From Solobacterium sp. (GTDB taxonomy: Bacteria; Bacillota_I; Bacilli_A; Erysipelotrichales; Erysipelotrichaceae), in assembly GCA_017512725.1 (NCBI GenBank), contig JAFWEW010000031.1, forward strand, positions 1-64,000: 64,000 nucleotides of DNA, in the 5' to 3' direction. Below are positions 32,977 through 41,632 of this stretch, in pieces. Both the position numbers and the translations under genes were made by a program. The notes under the pieces are model-generated. The model saw nothing but the letters and a program-made list of their open reading frames with translations. It was not told where the DNA came from and ran no database searches. The stretch's first letter is position 1, and each line of letters opens with the position of its first letter.

Positions 32977-34443
32977 CTATTCCAGCTGTGCCTTCATTTC
33001 CTGTTTGTGAAGATACATTGCCCGATCGGCCCTCCGGAATGTTCCCCCGGGGGTTTCATCTTTTTCCGGATCAAATACCGCATAGCCGATGGAGGCGGTA
33101 ACCTTTTCCCATGGATCAAGGCTGTCATTTTCTTCCAGTTTCAGCAGAGAAGCGTTGAAACGGTCTGTCAGGGTTTCAATGTTGTTCAGATCCTGCTCCT
33201 TAAGGATTACAGTGAATTCATCTCCGCCGAACCGGTAGACCGGTGAATGTGAGAATACCGAGCAGACGATACTGCACAGTTTCTTTATAGCCATATCACC
33301 TTTCTCATGACCATAGGTGTCATTGATCCGTTTTAAGCCGTTCAGATCGATGACTGCCAGTCCGAAATCAGAAGCTCCCTCCGAGCCCTCGTTCAGAGAC
33401 TGTTCCAGTACCTGCATGTCATTATCGTAGGCCCGCTTGTTGCGGACACCCGTCAGACCGTCCTTCATGGCAATCTCGCTCAACTTGCTGACTTCCATGC
33501 GGGATGCGTTAAGCTCTTTGGTTGTCTTAAGAAGATTTGCGATTTTGTCGTTCAGATCATGTTCCATCTTTTTCATCGATTCGGACAGATCTTCGATCTC
33601 ATCATTCGTATGGATATCGAGTTCCTTGAAGTGGCTGTGATTTGCCAGATCTTCATCATTCTGATAATTCCGGGCAGCCTGTGAAAGCTGATTGACCGGT
33701 TTAACGACAGCACGGTTTACCAGCATCGTCGAAAGGGCAATGACCGCTGCGATGACCAGTGCCTGCAGTCCCAGCAGGATCGTAAGCATTCGGTTGCGTG
33801 CAGAAGCAATATACGGCATGGCAACATCTACCATTGCATAGGCAACTACGTTTCCCTCATCGTTGTAAATTGAAGTACCGGATGTGGCCAGATAACCGTA
33901 TTCCTCGGTATTGGTTGTATAGGTCGGAAATCCGATCGTCGGATCTTCCAGGAGTCTCCGGTTTTCTTCATAGAGCGGATCGAAACAGCCGATCGGGCAC
34001 GGATCCTCTTCGGCGGCGTCTACCAGGTAAACGAATTTTTCGGATTCCGTTTCCACAAAGGAAAGATAGATGCAGTCGACATTATTTACATCCTGGATCT
34101 TCCGGATCTGGTTATAAATTGTCTTGTAATCTTCCGTATCGGCGAGTGCTTCAAAATTAGCCAGATACGCATAGAAATCATCGGAACCCCAGTCATCGCT
34201 CGAGACGCGTTTCTCCGCATCGATCGAATCATATATTTTTTCTGTCGCATTCCGCAGATTTTCCACCGCATCTGCATCTACGACAGCGGCTACTGTACGG
34301 GACAGATTCGTAGCTTCGTTTTCAAAATTGTTCCGGATAATATCCGAAACGAATCGTACGCTGACGATAATTGAGATCGCGCTCAGAACCAGAGTGATCG
34401 CGATGATTATCAGAACTGCTTTATGCTTCAGTGAAAATCTCAT
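32977..34443 (-). CDS. Membrane diguanylate cyclase (sensor-HAMP-GGDEF)
   Basis: 488 residues from the ATG at 34443 (AGAGG seven bases upstream); the frame is open to 35082 but that part lies antisense to the next gene. A first membrane helix (VLIIIAITLVLSAISIIVS), an outside sensor of about 170 residues (cache-like: IRKIQDVNNVDCIYLSFVE, YAMVDVAMPY), a second helix (LLGLQALVIAAVIALSTML), HAMP (NRAVVKPVNQLSQAARNY) and GGDEF follow. RFGGDEF is intact (about residue 405); the inhibitory RxxD five residues before is absent (SHSPVYRF), so product inhibition is probably lacking. It makes c-di-GMP in response to an outside signal. Divergent from the SDF-fusion gene. Confidence 0.92.
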   Translation of the reverse strand: MRFSLKHKAVLIIIAITLVLSAISIIVSVRFVSDIIRNNFENEATNLSRTVAAVVDADAVENLRNATEKIYDSIDAEKRVSSDDWGSDDFYAYLANFEALADTEDYKTIYNQIRKIQDVNNVDCIYLSFVETESEKFVYLVDAAEEDPCPIGCFDPLYEENRRLLEDPTIGFPTYTTNTEEYGYLATSGTSIYNDEGNVVAYAMVDVAMPYIASARNRMLTILLGLQALVIAAVIALSTMLVNRAVVKPVNQLSQAARNYQNDEDLANHSHFKELDIHTNDEIEDLSESMKKMEHDLNDKIANLLKTTKELNASRMEVSKLSEIAMKDGLTGVRNKRAYDNDMQVLEQSLNEGSEGASDFGLAVIDLNGLKRINDTYGHEKGDMAIKKLCSIVCSVFSHSPVYRFGGDEFTVILKEQDLNNIETLTDRFNASLLKLEENDSLDPWEKVTASIGYAVFDPEKDETPGGTFRRADRAMYLHKQEMKAQLE

Positions 34444-34698
34444 GGTTGAACCTCTGCTTTTTACTATAGTAACAGATTTGCGTGCATGAATGAACCGGAC
34501 CGTGACTTTCAGGGCCGTTCTGTATGAACCAGTGGTTTCCCTTGTACTTATGCTGGGATCGGAACAGGTACTGTTGGATACTTCTTCGTTTCTGTACCCG
34601 GGGTTTGCCGATGCTGTTCTCTCTGCCGGGAATAAAACATTATTTTGTGGAAAATGCTGTATCTGCGATAATGACGAAGTGAAACGGAGGCGTCCGTT

Positions 34699-36291
34699 AT
34701 GAAGAATTATGAAAAAAGCATCCGGCTGGACCGTGCAGGAGTGGATGAAGCATCCGAGACGATCCGCAGCTGGCTTGAGGGTGCCGGCATTAAGAATACG
34801 GATATCCTTCGCATCCGTATGACGATGGAAGAGCTTCTGAACAATATCTGTATACACGGAAAGGAACCGGTGGAAGCGGTACTGTATTTCCAGAAACGGT
34901 TTGGTATCTGCAGGCTGAGAGTCGCTTACAGCGGGGAACAATATGATCCCACAAAGCCTTCCGACAATGAGACAGAAGAATTTACAGCCGTTCTCCTGGA
35001 ACACACCGGCATCCTGCCGTTCTGGCGCTGGAGAGGCGGGAAGAACGAGCTGATTCTCCGGGTCCCGGGGCCAAAGTTCCATCCGGAATGGATCCTGGTC
35101 GGCAGTTTTCTTGCGGCAATCGTGATCGGTTATCTTGGAAAGTATCTGCCGGCAGGCGTAAAGACCGGGATTTCCGACTATGCGCTTATATTCCTCAAAG
35201 ACGGATTTCTGAATCTTCTGAATACGTTTATTGGGGTTTTGATCTACCTGAATGTCGTGACCGGTATCTGCGGGATCGGAAGCACTGCAGCACTGGGCCG
35301 GGTCGGGAAAAAGATGATCTCCCGCTTTCTTGTGATAACAGTACTGTTTTCCATCGTCTGTACGGCTGCAGTGCGCTTTGTTTTCCCGCTGAAGTCCGGG
35401 GGAAGCGGAGGTGCACCGGTATATGCGGTACTGAACATGCTGTTTGGGATCCTTCCTTCCAATCCGGTTCTTCCGTTTCTGGAGAACAATACACTGCAGA
35501 TCGTCTTTCTGGGAGCCGTTACCGGCGCAGTTCTGTTAATGATGGGAAATCATACCGACGAGCTGCGGAGGCTGTTCGTGCAGGCACAGCTTGTGATGAT
35601 GCGCATCCTGATGCTTGTCTGCGGGTTCCTGCCGGTATATATCTTCGCTTCTCTGGTCATTCAGTTCTGGAATGACGGCGGCCAAAGGCTGATGCAGTTC
35701 TGGAAGCCGCTGCTTCTCTGTGTGGTTTTCTCAGCAGCAGCCCTCGTGATTTATCTTGGGGTAACCTGCCGGAAGCTGAAGATAAAACCCGGGAAACTCT
35801 TATCGATTGTCCTGCCCGATTTTCTGATCGCGCTTACCACTGCTTCTTCCTCTTCGACCATTGTTTCCGCACTGAAAATCAATGAAACGAAACTGGGCAT
35901 CGATTCTTCCTATTCCGAGATGGCTTATCCCATCGGTACGGTTCTGTTTGGAGGCAGTTATACGTCGCTGTATATTATTGCCACGGCATTTCTGGCAGAG
36001 TGCTACGGGGTAAACGCAGATGCCGGGTGGTGGGTTACACTGGCGATCCTCGGTACGCTGTTTGCCGTGGCAACCCCTCCGGTGCCGGCCGGGAATATCT
36101 CTGGTCTTTCGGTCATGATGGCCCAGCTGCTTATACCGGCAGAAGGGCTTGCGATCGGAGCGGCACTTGTGATGCTTATGGATTTTCTGTGTACCGGGAC
36201 CCGGGTCATCCTGCTTCATCTGGAACTGCTGCTGCAGGCCGACAGCCTGGATCTGTTAAACCGGGAAGTACTGCAGAAAGAAGCTTCGTGA
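34699..36291 (+). CDS. ATPase-like domain fused to an SDF (dicarboxylate:cation) symporter
   Basis: 530 residues, GGAGG before the ATG. The first 125 form a soluble HATPase/RsbW-like domain: MTMEELLNNICIHGKEPVEA (N-box E-x-x-x-N), FQKRFGICRLRVAYSGEQYD, RWRGGKNELILRV. The rest has about eight membrane helices and SDF/DAACS marks: ALTTASSSSTIVSALKINE (serine-rich hairpin 1), TVLFGGSYTSLYIIATAFL, ATPPVPAGNISGLSVMM and LCTGTRVILLHLE. Such symporters take up glutamate, aspartate or C4-dicarboxylates with sodium or protons. The N-terminal kinase-like piece may sense nucleotides or regulate transport; the G-box is not clear so it may not hydrolyse ATP. Confidence 0.82.
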   Translation: MKNYEKSIRLDRAGVDEASETIRSWLEGAGIKNTDILRIRMTMEELLNNICIHGKEPVEAVLYFQKRFGICRLRVAYSGEQYDPTKPSDNETEEFTAVLLEHTGILPFWRWRGGKNELILRVPGPKFHPEWILVGSFLAAIVIGYLGKYLPAGVKTGISDYALIFLKDGFLNLLNTFIGVLIYLNVVTGICGIGSTAALGRVGKKMISRFLVITVLFSIVCTAAVRFVFPLKSGGSGGAPVYAVLNMLFGILPSNPVLPFLENNTLQIVFLGAVTGAVLLMMGNHTDELRRLFVQAQLVMMRILMLVCGFLPVYIFASLVIQFWNDGGQRLMQFWKPLLLCVVFSAAALVIYLGVTCRKLKIKPGKLLSIVLPDFLIALTTASSSSTIVSALKINETKLGIDSSYSEMAYPIGTVLFGGSYTSLYIIATAFLAECYGVNADAGWWVTLAILGTLFAVATPPVPAGNISGLSVMMAQLLIPAEGLAIGAALVMLMDFLCTGTRVILLHLELLLQADSLDLLNREVLQKEAS

Positions 36292-36357
36292 AGCAGATGC
36301 CATACAATATCTGCAGAAAACGATGGAATTATTACTAAGAATAAAATGGAGACTTCT

Positions 36358-37209
36358 ATGAAACATACGATATGCAAAATGATAATGCTCAGCCTGGTTC
36401 TGTTCCTGTTTGCCGGCTGTCAGAAGAAACCGGCAGAGGTACCGGAAGAAACTGAACCGCCGGTAACGGAAACGGAAGTGCCGGTCGAAGAAACCGCAGA
36501 GCCGACACCGGAACCCACGTTTGATCCTTCTTCGATTAAGTGGATCGTACTTGGTGACAGCATCACCGAAAAGAATATCGCGGCAGATACCCACTACTAT
36601 GACTATGTTCAGGAAGACTTTCAGTGTGAAGTTGAGAATTACGGGCGCAGTTCAACCGGGTATAAAGTACCTGCCACCTATGAGCCGTTCTATGAGCGGA
36701 TCGAACAGATCGACTTTACCGATGCGGATGTAATCACGATATTCGGAAGCTTTAATGACCTTGGACGGGGATATACCGTTGGTACGGCCGAAGATGAAGG
36801 AACGGAAACCCTTGGCGGCTGTATGAACCAGACGATTGTAAACATACGGGAGAAGGCACCGGATATCGCAATCGGCATCGCAACCCCGACCCCCTGGAAC
36901 CTGGGAGAAGGCTACAGCAGTGCAACGGATTCAATCATGTACTGGGGCGTAACCAAAGAAGAGTGTGATCAGTATGTGGAACTGCTGAAAGCCGTGGCAG
37001 AGCGTCATGGAATACCGGTACTGGATCTCTATAATGCGCATCTCTTTGATCCGAATTATGATATGGACCGGCTGGAGTATTTCAATGAGAACGGCAGGCA
37101 GGATCCGGGTGTTCACCCCAACAGTAAAGCCCACAGTCTGATGGCACCGCTCTGGAAAGAATTTCTGCTGAAACTGCTTGGGGCAGATGAGATCGCGCAT
37201 ACTTATTAA
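36358..37209 (+). CDS. SGNH-hydrolase lipoprotein
   Basis: 283 residues from ATG 36358 (GGAG six bases upstream). A lipobox LVLFLFAGCQ, then a Glu/Pro/Thr-rich spacer (VPEETEPPVTETEVPVEET). The GDSL/SGNH blocks are IVLGDSITEKN (nucleophile Ser), GRSSTGYK (Gly), FGSFNDLGRG (Asn) and DPGVHPNSKAH (His). These enzymes remove acetyl or acyl groups from carbohydrates or lipids; surface placement suggests wall or diet polysaccharide. Follows the transporter gene by 66 bases in the same direction, then the CorA gene. Confidence 0.88.
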   Translation: MKHTICKMIMLSLVLFLFAGCQKKPAEVPEETEPPVTETEVPVEETAEPTPEPTFDPSSIKWIVLGDSITEKNIAADTHYYDYVQEDFQCEVENYGRSSTGYKVPATYEPFYERIEQIDFTDADVITIFGSFNDLGRGYTVGTAEDEGTETLGGCMNQTIVNIREKAPDIAIGIATPTPWNLGEGYSSATDSIMYWGVTKEECDQYVELLKAVAERHGIPVLDLYNAHLFDPNYDMDRLEYFNENGRQDPGVHPNSKAHSLMAPLWKEFLLKLLGADEIAHTY

Positions 37210-37273
37210 CAAAGATAAAGTAAATAATGAAAGAAAGAACGTTCCGATAAACGGAACGTACGGGAAGAGAACA

Positions 37274-38206
37274 ATGGGACATTATTACTTGCTGGATGAA
37301 AATATGCGGGAGTGTACCGCAGAGGAGCTTCACAGTCAGAAGAAGTTTCAGTACGCGGCAGTACTGACGACGCTGGAGTGGGAAGCGGAATGGGATCTGT
37401 TTGATCTGGGCATCGACCTTGATCTGGATCTGGATATCGAGGGAATTCATAATACCAAGGCAGAAGTAAACTATGATTCCCTGACCGGATCCTTCCAGAT
37501 ACCGGACCGGAACAACTTCCAGGCTCCGCCTGCCTGTTTTGCATTTGCGCTGGATGAAAAGGGCGTCGTGTTTATCGACAACAGCGGAACGGCAGAAGCG
37601 ATGATAGGGGAAATCAAGCGACGGAAACACTGGCGGGAGCCATGTCTTGAACGGTTCCTGTATGACTTTCTGGAACAGATCGTAGAAACCGACCTGCCGT
37701 TAATGGAAAAATACGAGCAGGAACTGAACCAGATCGAAGATACGATGCTGGAATCTTCTACAAAAGATGGTCTCATCCGGGTAAATGAGATCCGCAGTGA
37801 TGTACGTGAGCTGCTGGTTCATTATGAACAGGTAATCGATATGACACAGGAACTGGAAGAGAACGAAAACGAGTTCTTCCAGGAGAAGAACCTGCGGTAC
37901 ATGCACCTGTTCATGAACCGGATTATGCGGCGTTATGACTCGGCAAATTCCCTTCGGGAACATACCATTCAGGTACGGGACCTGTATAATTCCCAGATTG
38001 AAGTGAATCTGAACCAGACGATGACGATCCTGACGGTAATCACAACGATCTTCATGCCGCTGACATTAATTGCCGGGTGGTACGGTATGAACTTCCGCTA
38101 TATGCCGGAACTGCAGTGGGAATACGGTTATCCGGTCGTAATTCTGGTCAGTATTCTGATTGTTATCCTGTGCCTGGTGATTTTCCGGAAGAAGAAATGG
38201 CTGTGA
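37274..38206 (+). CDS. corA: CorA-family divalent cation transporter
   Basis: 310 residues from the ATG at 37274 (GAAGAG upstream; the open frame to 37178 overlaps the SGNH gene). The N-terminal cytoplasmic domain is acidic (FDLGIDLDLDLDIEG), then long helices (LPLMEKYEQELNQIEDTMLE, QVRDLYNSQIEVNLNQTMTI), and two C-terminal membrane segments: ILTVITTIFMPLTLIAGWYG, MNF, and VVILVSILIVILCLVIF. The selectivity motif YGMNF is present. Takes up magnesium or cobalt, or, in some members, exports zinc. A small gene follows. Confidence 0.92.
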   Translation: MGHYYLLDENMRECTAEELHSQKKFQYAAVLTTLEWEAEWDLFDLGIDLDLDLDIEGIHNTKAEVNYDSLTGSFQIPDRNNFQAPPACFAFALDEKGVVFIDNSGTAEAMIGEIKRRKHWREPCLERFLYDFLEQIVETDLPLMEKYEQELNQIEDTMLESSTKDGLIRVNEIRSDVRELLVHYEQVIDMTQELEENENEFFQEKNLRYMHLFMNRIMRRYDSANSLREHTIQVRDLYNSQIEVNLNQTMTILTVITTIFMPLTLIAGWYGMNFRYMPELQWEYGYPVVILVSILIVILCLVIFRKKKWL

Positions 38207-38258
38207 ACCGTTTCGTTCAGAAAACAGTAACCGTACAGAAGAGAAACGGAGGGGAATC

Positions 38259-38432
38259 ATGAACCTGGATGAATACTACGATATGGCATTTCAGTTATTG
38301 CGGAATGCGTATACCGAACTTGAAATGCTGGCGGCAGAGAATCAGCTGATCGATCTGCTGATGGAAAAAGGTGCCAGTGAAAATGAAGCGATTCATTTCG
38401 TTGCGGCCGTAAAGGAACGGCTGCACAGCTGA
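38259..38432 (+). CDS. Small conserved-looking protein, 57 aa
   Basis: ATG at 38259 with CGGAGGGG five bases upstream. MNLDEYYDMAFQLLRNAYTE, ENQLIDLLMEKGASENEAIH and VAAVKERLHS: an acidic, all-helical small protein without cysteine or signal, possibly a two-helix pair. It follows corA by 52 bases and probably shares its mRNA. I do not know its function. Confidence 0.65.
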   Translation: MNLDEYYDMAFQLLRNAYTELEMLAAENQLIDLLMEKGASENEAIHFVAAVKERLHS

Positions 38433-38465
38433 GAACAGCATGGAAACAAGTGCACTGACTGAAGT

Positions 38466-38552
38466 ATTCGTGCCAAAAAGTGTGACTATTTACTTAATTT
38501 TCGTGCCAAAAAATGTAACAAATCAGGTATTATTCGTGCCGAAAAATGTTAC
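38466..38552 (+). repeat. Three tandem ~22-bp repeats with 33-base period (IS21-end-like)
   Basis: ATTCGTGCCAAAAAGTGTGA (38466), TTTCGTGCCAAAAAATGTAA (38499) and ATTCGTGCCGAAAAATGTTA (38532) are spaced 33 bases. Reversed, they read TAACATTTTTCGGCACGAAT. Multiple repeats of this kind are typical of IS21-family transposon ends; no istA/istB lies here, so it may be a leftover end. They could instead be operators for the AAA gene starting 42 bases downstream. Confidence 0.55.
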
Positions 38553-38593
38553 CTTTGTATGATTATTCGCCTGTTTTTATGTAAAACGATGAT

Positions 38594-38901
38594 ATGAGAA
38601 GACAGGTATTCGAGAAATTAAAGGCTTGGAAAACGAATCCTGATCGTAAGTCCCTTATTCTTCGAGGTGCTCGTCAGGCGGGGAAAACCTGGGTGCTTAA
38701 GGATTTCGGAAGACGTGAATTCCTCAATACGGCATATCTGAACTGCGAAAAAAACGAATCCGCAAAAACACTGTTTCAGGATGATTTTGATGTTCAGCGA
38801 CTGATAAGGGGGATCAGTGCATTAACAAGGGTGGATATTCAGCCGGAGACAACATTAATAGTTCTTGATGAAATTCAGGAAGTGCCACGGGCAATTCAAT
38901 G
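38594..38901 (+). pseudogene. AAA/DUF4143 ATPase, 5' part (split by IS605)
   Basis: The frame starts MRRQVFEKLKAWKTNPDRKS and contains the P-loop ILRGARQAGKTWVLKDFG and Walker B TTLIVLDEIQEVPRAIQ, the AAA_14 signature, then stops where the IS605 element begins. Its continuation (SLKYFCEDAPEYCVCAAGSL) resumes at 40921 in the same frame, so the gene was intact before insertion. AAA_14/DUF4143 proteins are common in anaerobes, of unknown role and often horizontally spread. As it stands the product is a 102-residue stub. Confidence 0.85.
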
Positions 38902-38928
38902 ATTGCCGTAGCGAGGAATCCTGGGATT

Positions 38929-39381
38929 TCAATCCCGGGAGGAATCGCCTTGTTTTCCGTCATACTGGTTAAGAATGTATTGCCGTACTGTTTCTTTGCT
39001 CATATTGCCAACACTTCCGACATAATAACTTGGTGACCAGAGTTTACCACCCCAGAAAGAATCTTTTCTGATTTCCGGATGATTGGAAAGAAAGATTCTG
39101 GCAGAGTGTCCTTTCAGGTTCTTAACTACATCCGTAATGCTGTATTTGGGTTTGAAGCTAAGCAGAAGATGTACATGTTCCGGCATTACTTCCAGTTCTT
39201 CGATCTCGATCTCGGAAGTACTGGCAATGTCGTTCAGGATCTGTTTCATCTCATTGACCAGTTCTTCTGAGACAAAACAGGGGTTGCGGTATTTTGTTAC
39301 CCAGATCAGATGATAGTGAAGGTTATAAACATATCCACGTTCATAATGTGCTTCCGGAATCTTGTCTATATGCCGCTTCAT
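38929..39381 (-). CDS. tnpA: TnpA, Y1 HUH transposase
   Basis: 150 residues: VYNLHYHLIWVTKYRNPCFV, HUH in PEHVHLLLSFKPK, LWSPSYYVGSVGN and the nucleophile tyrosine in TVRQYILNQ. Length and motif spacing are normal for IS200/IS605. The ATG has AAAGGAGAT upstream. Divergent from tnpB, 75 bases apart. Likely active. Confidence 0.92.
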   Translation of the reverse strand: MKRHIDKIPEAHYERGYVYNLHYHLIWVTKYRNPCFVSEELVNEMKQILNDIASTSEIEIEELEVMPEHVHLLLSFKPKYSITDVVKNLKGHSARIFLSNHPEIRKDSFWGGKLWSPSYYVGSVGNMSKETVRQYILNQYDGKQGDSSRD

Positions 39382-39456
39382 ACGAAATGATATATCTCCT
39401 TTAGTTAAAGACAGTATAACATATCTTTCTTATGTCATATGTAGTATAATTTAGAT

Positions 39457-40749
39457 ATGAAATCCATGCATGATATGTTCTTCCGTGCGGGTATTGTTCT
39501 CAGAATCTATCCTTCTGACAGACAGAAGGAAATCATCCGCAAAAACGGAAGTGCCTCAAGATTTGTCTACAATCGTCTGGTTGCTGTAAACCAGGAGATT
39601 TTTCTGTTGAAGAAGACAGCACATCTTTCTCCTGCAGATCGCGACAGACTTTCCTATCTTAAAAATGCTTATCAGGACGCAGTACATATCAAGAATGCGG
39701 TTCCTTTTCTATCTGGTGACGGTATCGATTCCGATATGGTGCTTAATGCGATCAAGAACTACCGCAGCGCATGGGATATGTATCGCAAGGTTCCCGGAAC
39801 GAGACTTCCTTCGTTTCACAAAAAAGGAAATGATTATTCCTATAAGACAAGCAATCACTACACCTCGAAATCTTTGAAGAACGGGATCGGACTGTTTGAG
39901 GGATCTGTGCGTTTTCTGGATAAACAGCACATCCATCTTCCTGTGCTTGGAAGAGTCCGGCTTAAGGGATCGAAACAGAAGATCGAAAGTCTTTTTAACC
40001 GTACTTCGCCAACACGTATCGGTTCTGTAAAGATCTGGATCGACTGTGCTGGTGATTGTTTTGTTTCCCTTGCGCTGGGGTCTGATGAACCATTTGAAGC
40101 GTATTATCCAAAAACCGAAAGTGCCTGTGGGATCGATATGAATCTTTCGAATTTCCTTACCGATTCTGAAGGCAATGTTGTAGAGAATCCCCGTTATCTG
40201 AAGAACTCCGAGCGAAAGCTGATCAAGGCGCAGAGAAAGCTTTCGAACAGGAAGAAACGGGCGGAGAAGGAAAACCGTAAGTTCTATGAATCCAAAGGAT
40301 ATCAGGAACAGAGACTGAAAGTAGCTGAAATCCATCGCCATATCTCCAGACAGAGACTGAACTTTCAGAGAACAGAAGCAGACAAACTGGTCAAAAGCCA
40401 CGATCTTTTGTCCGTGGAAGACCTGAAAGTAAAGAATCTTCTGAAGAATCACAAGGTGGCAAAAGCGATTTCCGATGTCAGCTGGGGTCAGTTCCTGCGT
40501 ATTCTGGAACAGGACTGTGACAAGCGGGGAAAACTCTTTATCCGGATCGATCCGAAGTACACGACACAGACATGCAGTGCCTGTGGGAATGTGATGGAAG
40601 GAGATTCCCGTATTAAGCTTGGCACGGAAGAATGGACATGTCCGAAATGCGGGGTGTTCCATTTACGGGATGTGAACGCTTCGGTAAATATCAGGAATGC
40701 TGGTCTTGCGTCATTTCATGAAGCAGGGATCGCATTAAACATTACGTAA
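39457..40749 (+). CDS. tnpB: TnpB RNA-guided nuclease (canonical zinc ribbon)
   Basis: 430 residues. The N-terminus AGIVLRIYPSDRQKEIIRKN is the usual TnpB start, with HTH; RuvC residues are GIDMNLSNFL (Asp), LLSVEDLKVKNLL (Glu) and RDVNASVNIRNA (Asp), and the zinc ribbon QTCSACGNVMEGD, WTCPKCG is intact. TATAAT lies at 39445-39450, only six bases before the ATG, so the message may be leaderless from this promoter. With omega-RNA from the right end it should cut DNA next to the element's target motif. The 170 bases after its stop form the structured right end. Confidence 0.92.
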   Translation: MKSMHDMFFRAGIVLRIYPSDRQKEIIRKNGSASRFVYNRLVAVNQEIFLLKKTAHLSPADRDRLSYLKNAYQDAVHIKNAVPFLSGDGIDSDMVLNAIKNYRSAWDMYRKVPGTRLPSFHKKGNDYSYKTSNHYTSKSLKNGIGLFEGSVRFLDKQHIHLPVLGRVRLKGSKQKIESLFNRTSPTRIGSVKIWIDCAGDCFVSLALGSDEPFEAYYPKTESACGIDMNLSNFLTDSEGNVVENPRYLKNSERKLIKAQRKLSNRKKRAEKENRKFYESKGYQEQRLKVAEIHRHISRQRLNFQRTEADKLVKSHDLLSVEDLKVKNLLKNHKVAKAISDVSWGQFLRILEQDCDKRGKLFIRIDPKYTTQTCSACGNVMEGDSRIKLGTEEWTCPKCGVFHLRDVNASVNIRNAGLASFHEAGIALNIT

Positions 40750-40892
40750 ACAGATTTGATTCGTAGTTTGGCAACTCACTACGATAACCGCCCGTCCATT
40801 GGTAAGACCTCTGTCGCTTGGATATCATCCGGCTGACAAGTCTGCTGTATTCGGGTAAGTTGATGTGCACGCTATTACAGGTGCCCTTCAAG

Positions 40893-40920
40893 CCTGGTAC
40901 TTCAGTGCCGGGTAGTTGAC
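40893..40920 (+). ncRNA. Right-end hairpin / expected omega-RNA 3' end
   Basis: CCTGGTAC-TTCA-GTGCCGGG then TAGTTGAC ends the element. In TnpB systems the omega-RNA scaffold ends here and the next bases act as guide; these would be TCATTGAAATACTTCTGC from the AAA gene. Transcription from 40750 onward is inferred. Confidence 0.55.
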
Positions 40921-41292
40921 TCATTGAAATACTTCTGCGAAGACGCTCCGGAGTATTGCGTGTGTGCTGCAGGTTCTTTGCTTGGTCTTAAGCTGCGGAG
41001 TGAATCATCCTTTCCTGTAGGGAAAATTGACGAAATCAATATGTATCCAATGAATTTTGAAGAGTTTGTCCTTGCGGTTGATGGCGATATCTCATGCCAA
41101 ATGATTTGTAAGTCCCAATTGGACGAATTGTCCTCTATCAGTTTTAAGTGGAAAGAATTACTTCGGCAATATTACTTTACAGGCGGAATGCCTGAGGCAG
41201 TAAAGGCATATATTGATGGAAAAAGTCTTGAGAGAGTTAGAAAAATACAAAATACGATTTTATCGTGTGAACACGAAAAAATACAATATTAA
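40921..41292 (+). pseudogene. AAA/DUF4143 ATPase, 3' part
   Basis: Continues the 38594 gene in frame: SLKYFCEDAPEYCVCAAGSL, LGLKLRSESSFPVGKIDEIN, MYPMNFEEFVLAVDG and LRQYYFTGGMPEAVKAYIDG, the conserved middle of AAA_14 proteins. It ends at 41292 after RVRKIQNTILSCEHEKIQY; normal members continue with a DUF4143 nuclease-like domain of over 150 residues, so the 3' end is lost too. This means the gene was already broken or was damaged after the IS605 entry. Confidence 0.82.
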
Positions 41293-41340
41293 TAATCGTT
41301 CGCATACGACGGTTTTTGACGAACAATATTGCACACAAAT

Positions 41341-41500
41341 ATTCTTAACTTCCTGTAAAATTACCACTAAACGTAATTATCTTGATGTACCGGCTGCACT
41401 CAAAGAACTGGATAAGATTGAGATGGTCCAATATAGTGATGGCATTCCTGAACTCAAAGCCATCGAAGATTCAGTTTTTTATCCGGTACCGGCTGGCTGA
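41341..41500 (+). pseudogene. Dispersed-repeat core plus transposase-like tail
   Basis: ATTCTTAACTTCCTG at 41341 is the inverted core of the dispersed repeat. The plus frame goes on as NYLDVPAALKELDKIEMVQY, which resembles the C-terminal end of IS1634-type transposases, then GIPELKAIEDSVFYPVPAG and a stop. It is a scar of several mobile pieces. Assignment is tentative. From 41501 to 41632 no gene is seen. Confidence 0.35.
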
Positions 41501-41632
41501 TTAATATTCCCTTATATTGAGTGGAGAGCTGGCTTCTTCATATTTATCCATCTTTAGACTAAATTTAATGACGACAGTTAAAGCAGACAGATAAATTCGT
41601 CGTCTGCCACACCCATTAAGGAGACAATTCAT

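Larger units (their letters stand above)
38902..40920. mobile_element. Intact IS605-type element inserted in an AAA gene
   Basis: Left hairpin CCTGGGATT/AATCCCGGG (38920-38939), tnpA minus, tnpB plus and right hairpin CCTGGTAC-TTCA-GTGCCGGG (40893-40912) followed by TAGTTGAC. Excising 38902-40920 restores the AAA reading frame exactly (RAIQ-SLKYF), with no target duplication, as expected for single-strand peel-and-paste transposition. The insertion site is after GGGCAATTCAA(T). The edge could be off by one base, because the T is shared. Confidence 0.9.

Noticed and set aside
34444-35082. N-terminal extension of the diguanylate cyclase
   Set aside because: The extra 213 codons lie antisense to the SDF-fusion gene and are not protein-like; a good ribosome site supports ATG 34443.
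38466-38552. Possible CRISPR array
   Set aside because: Only three units, spacers of about 11-12 bases and no cas genes; too short for CRISPR.
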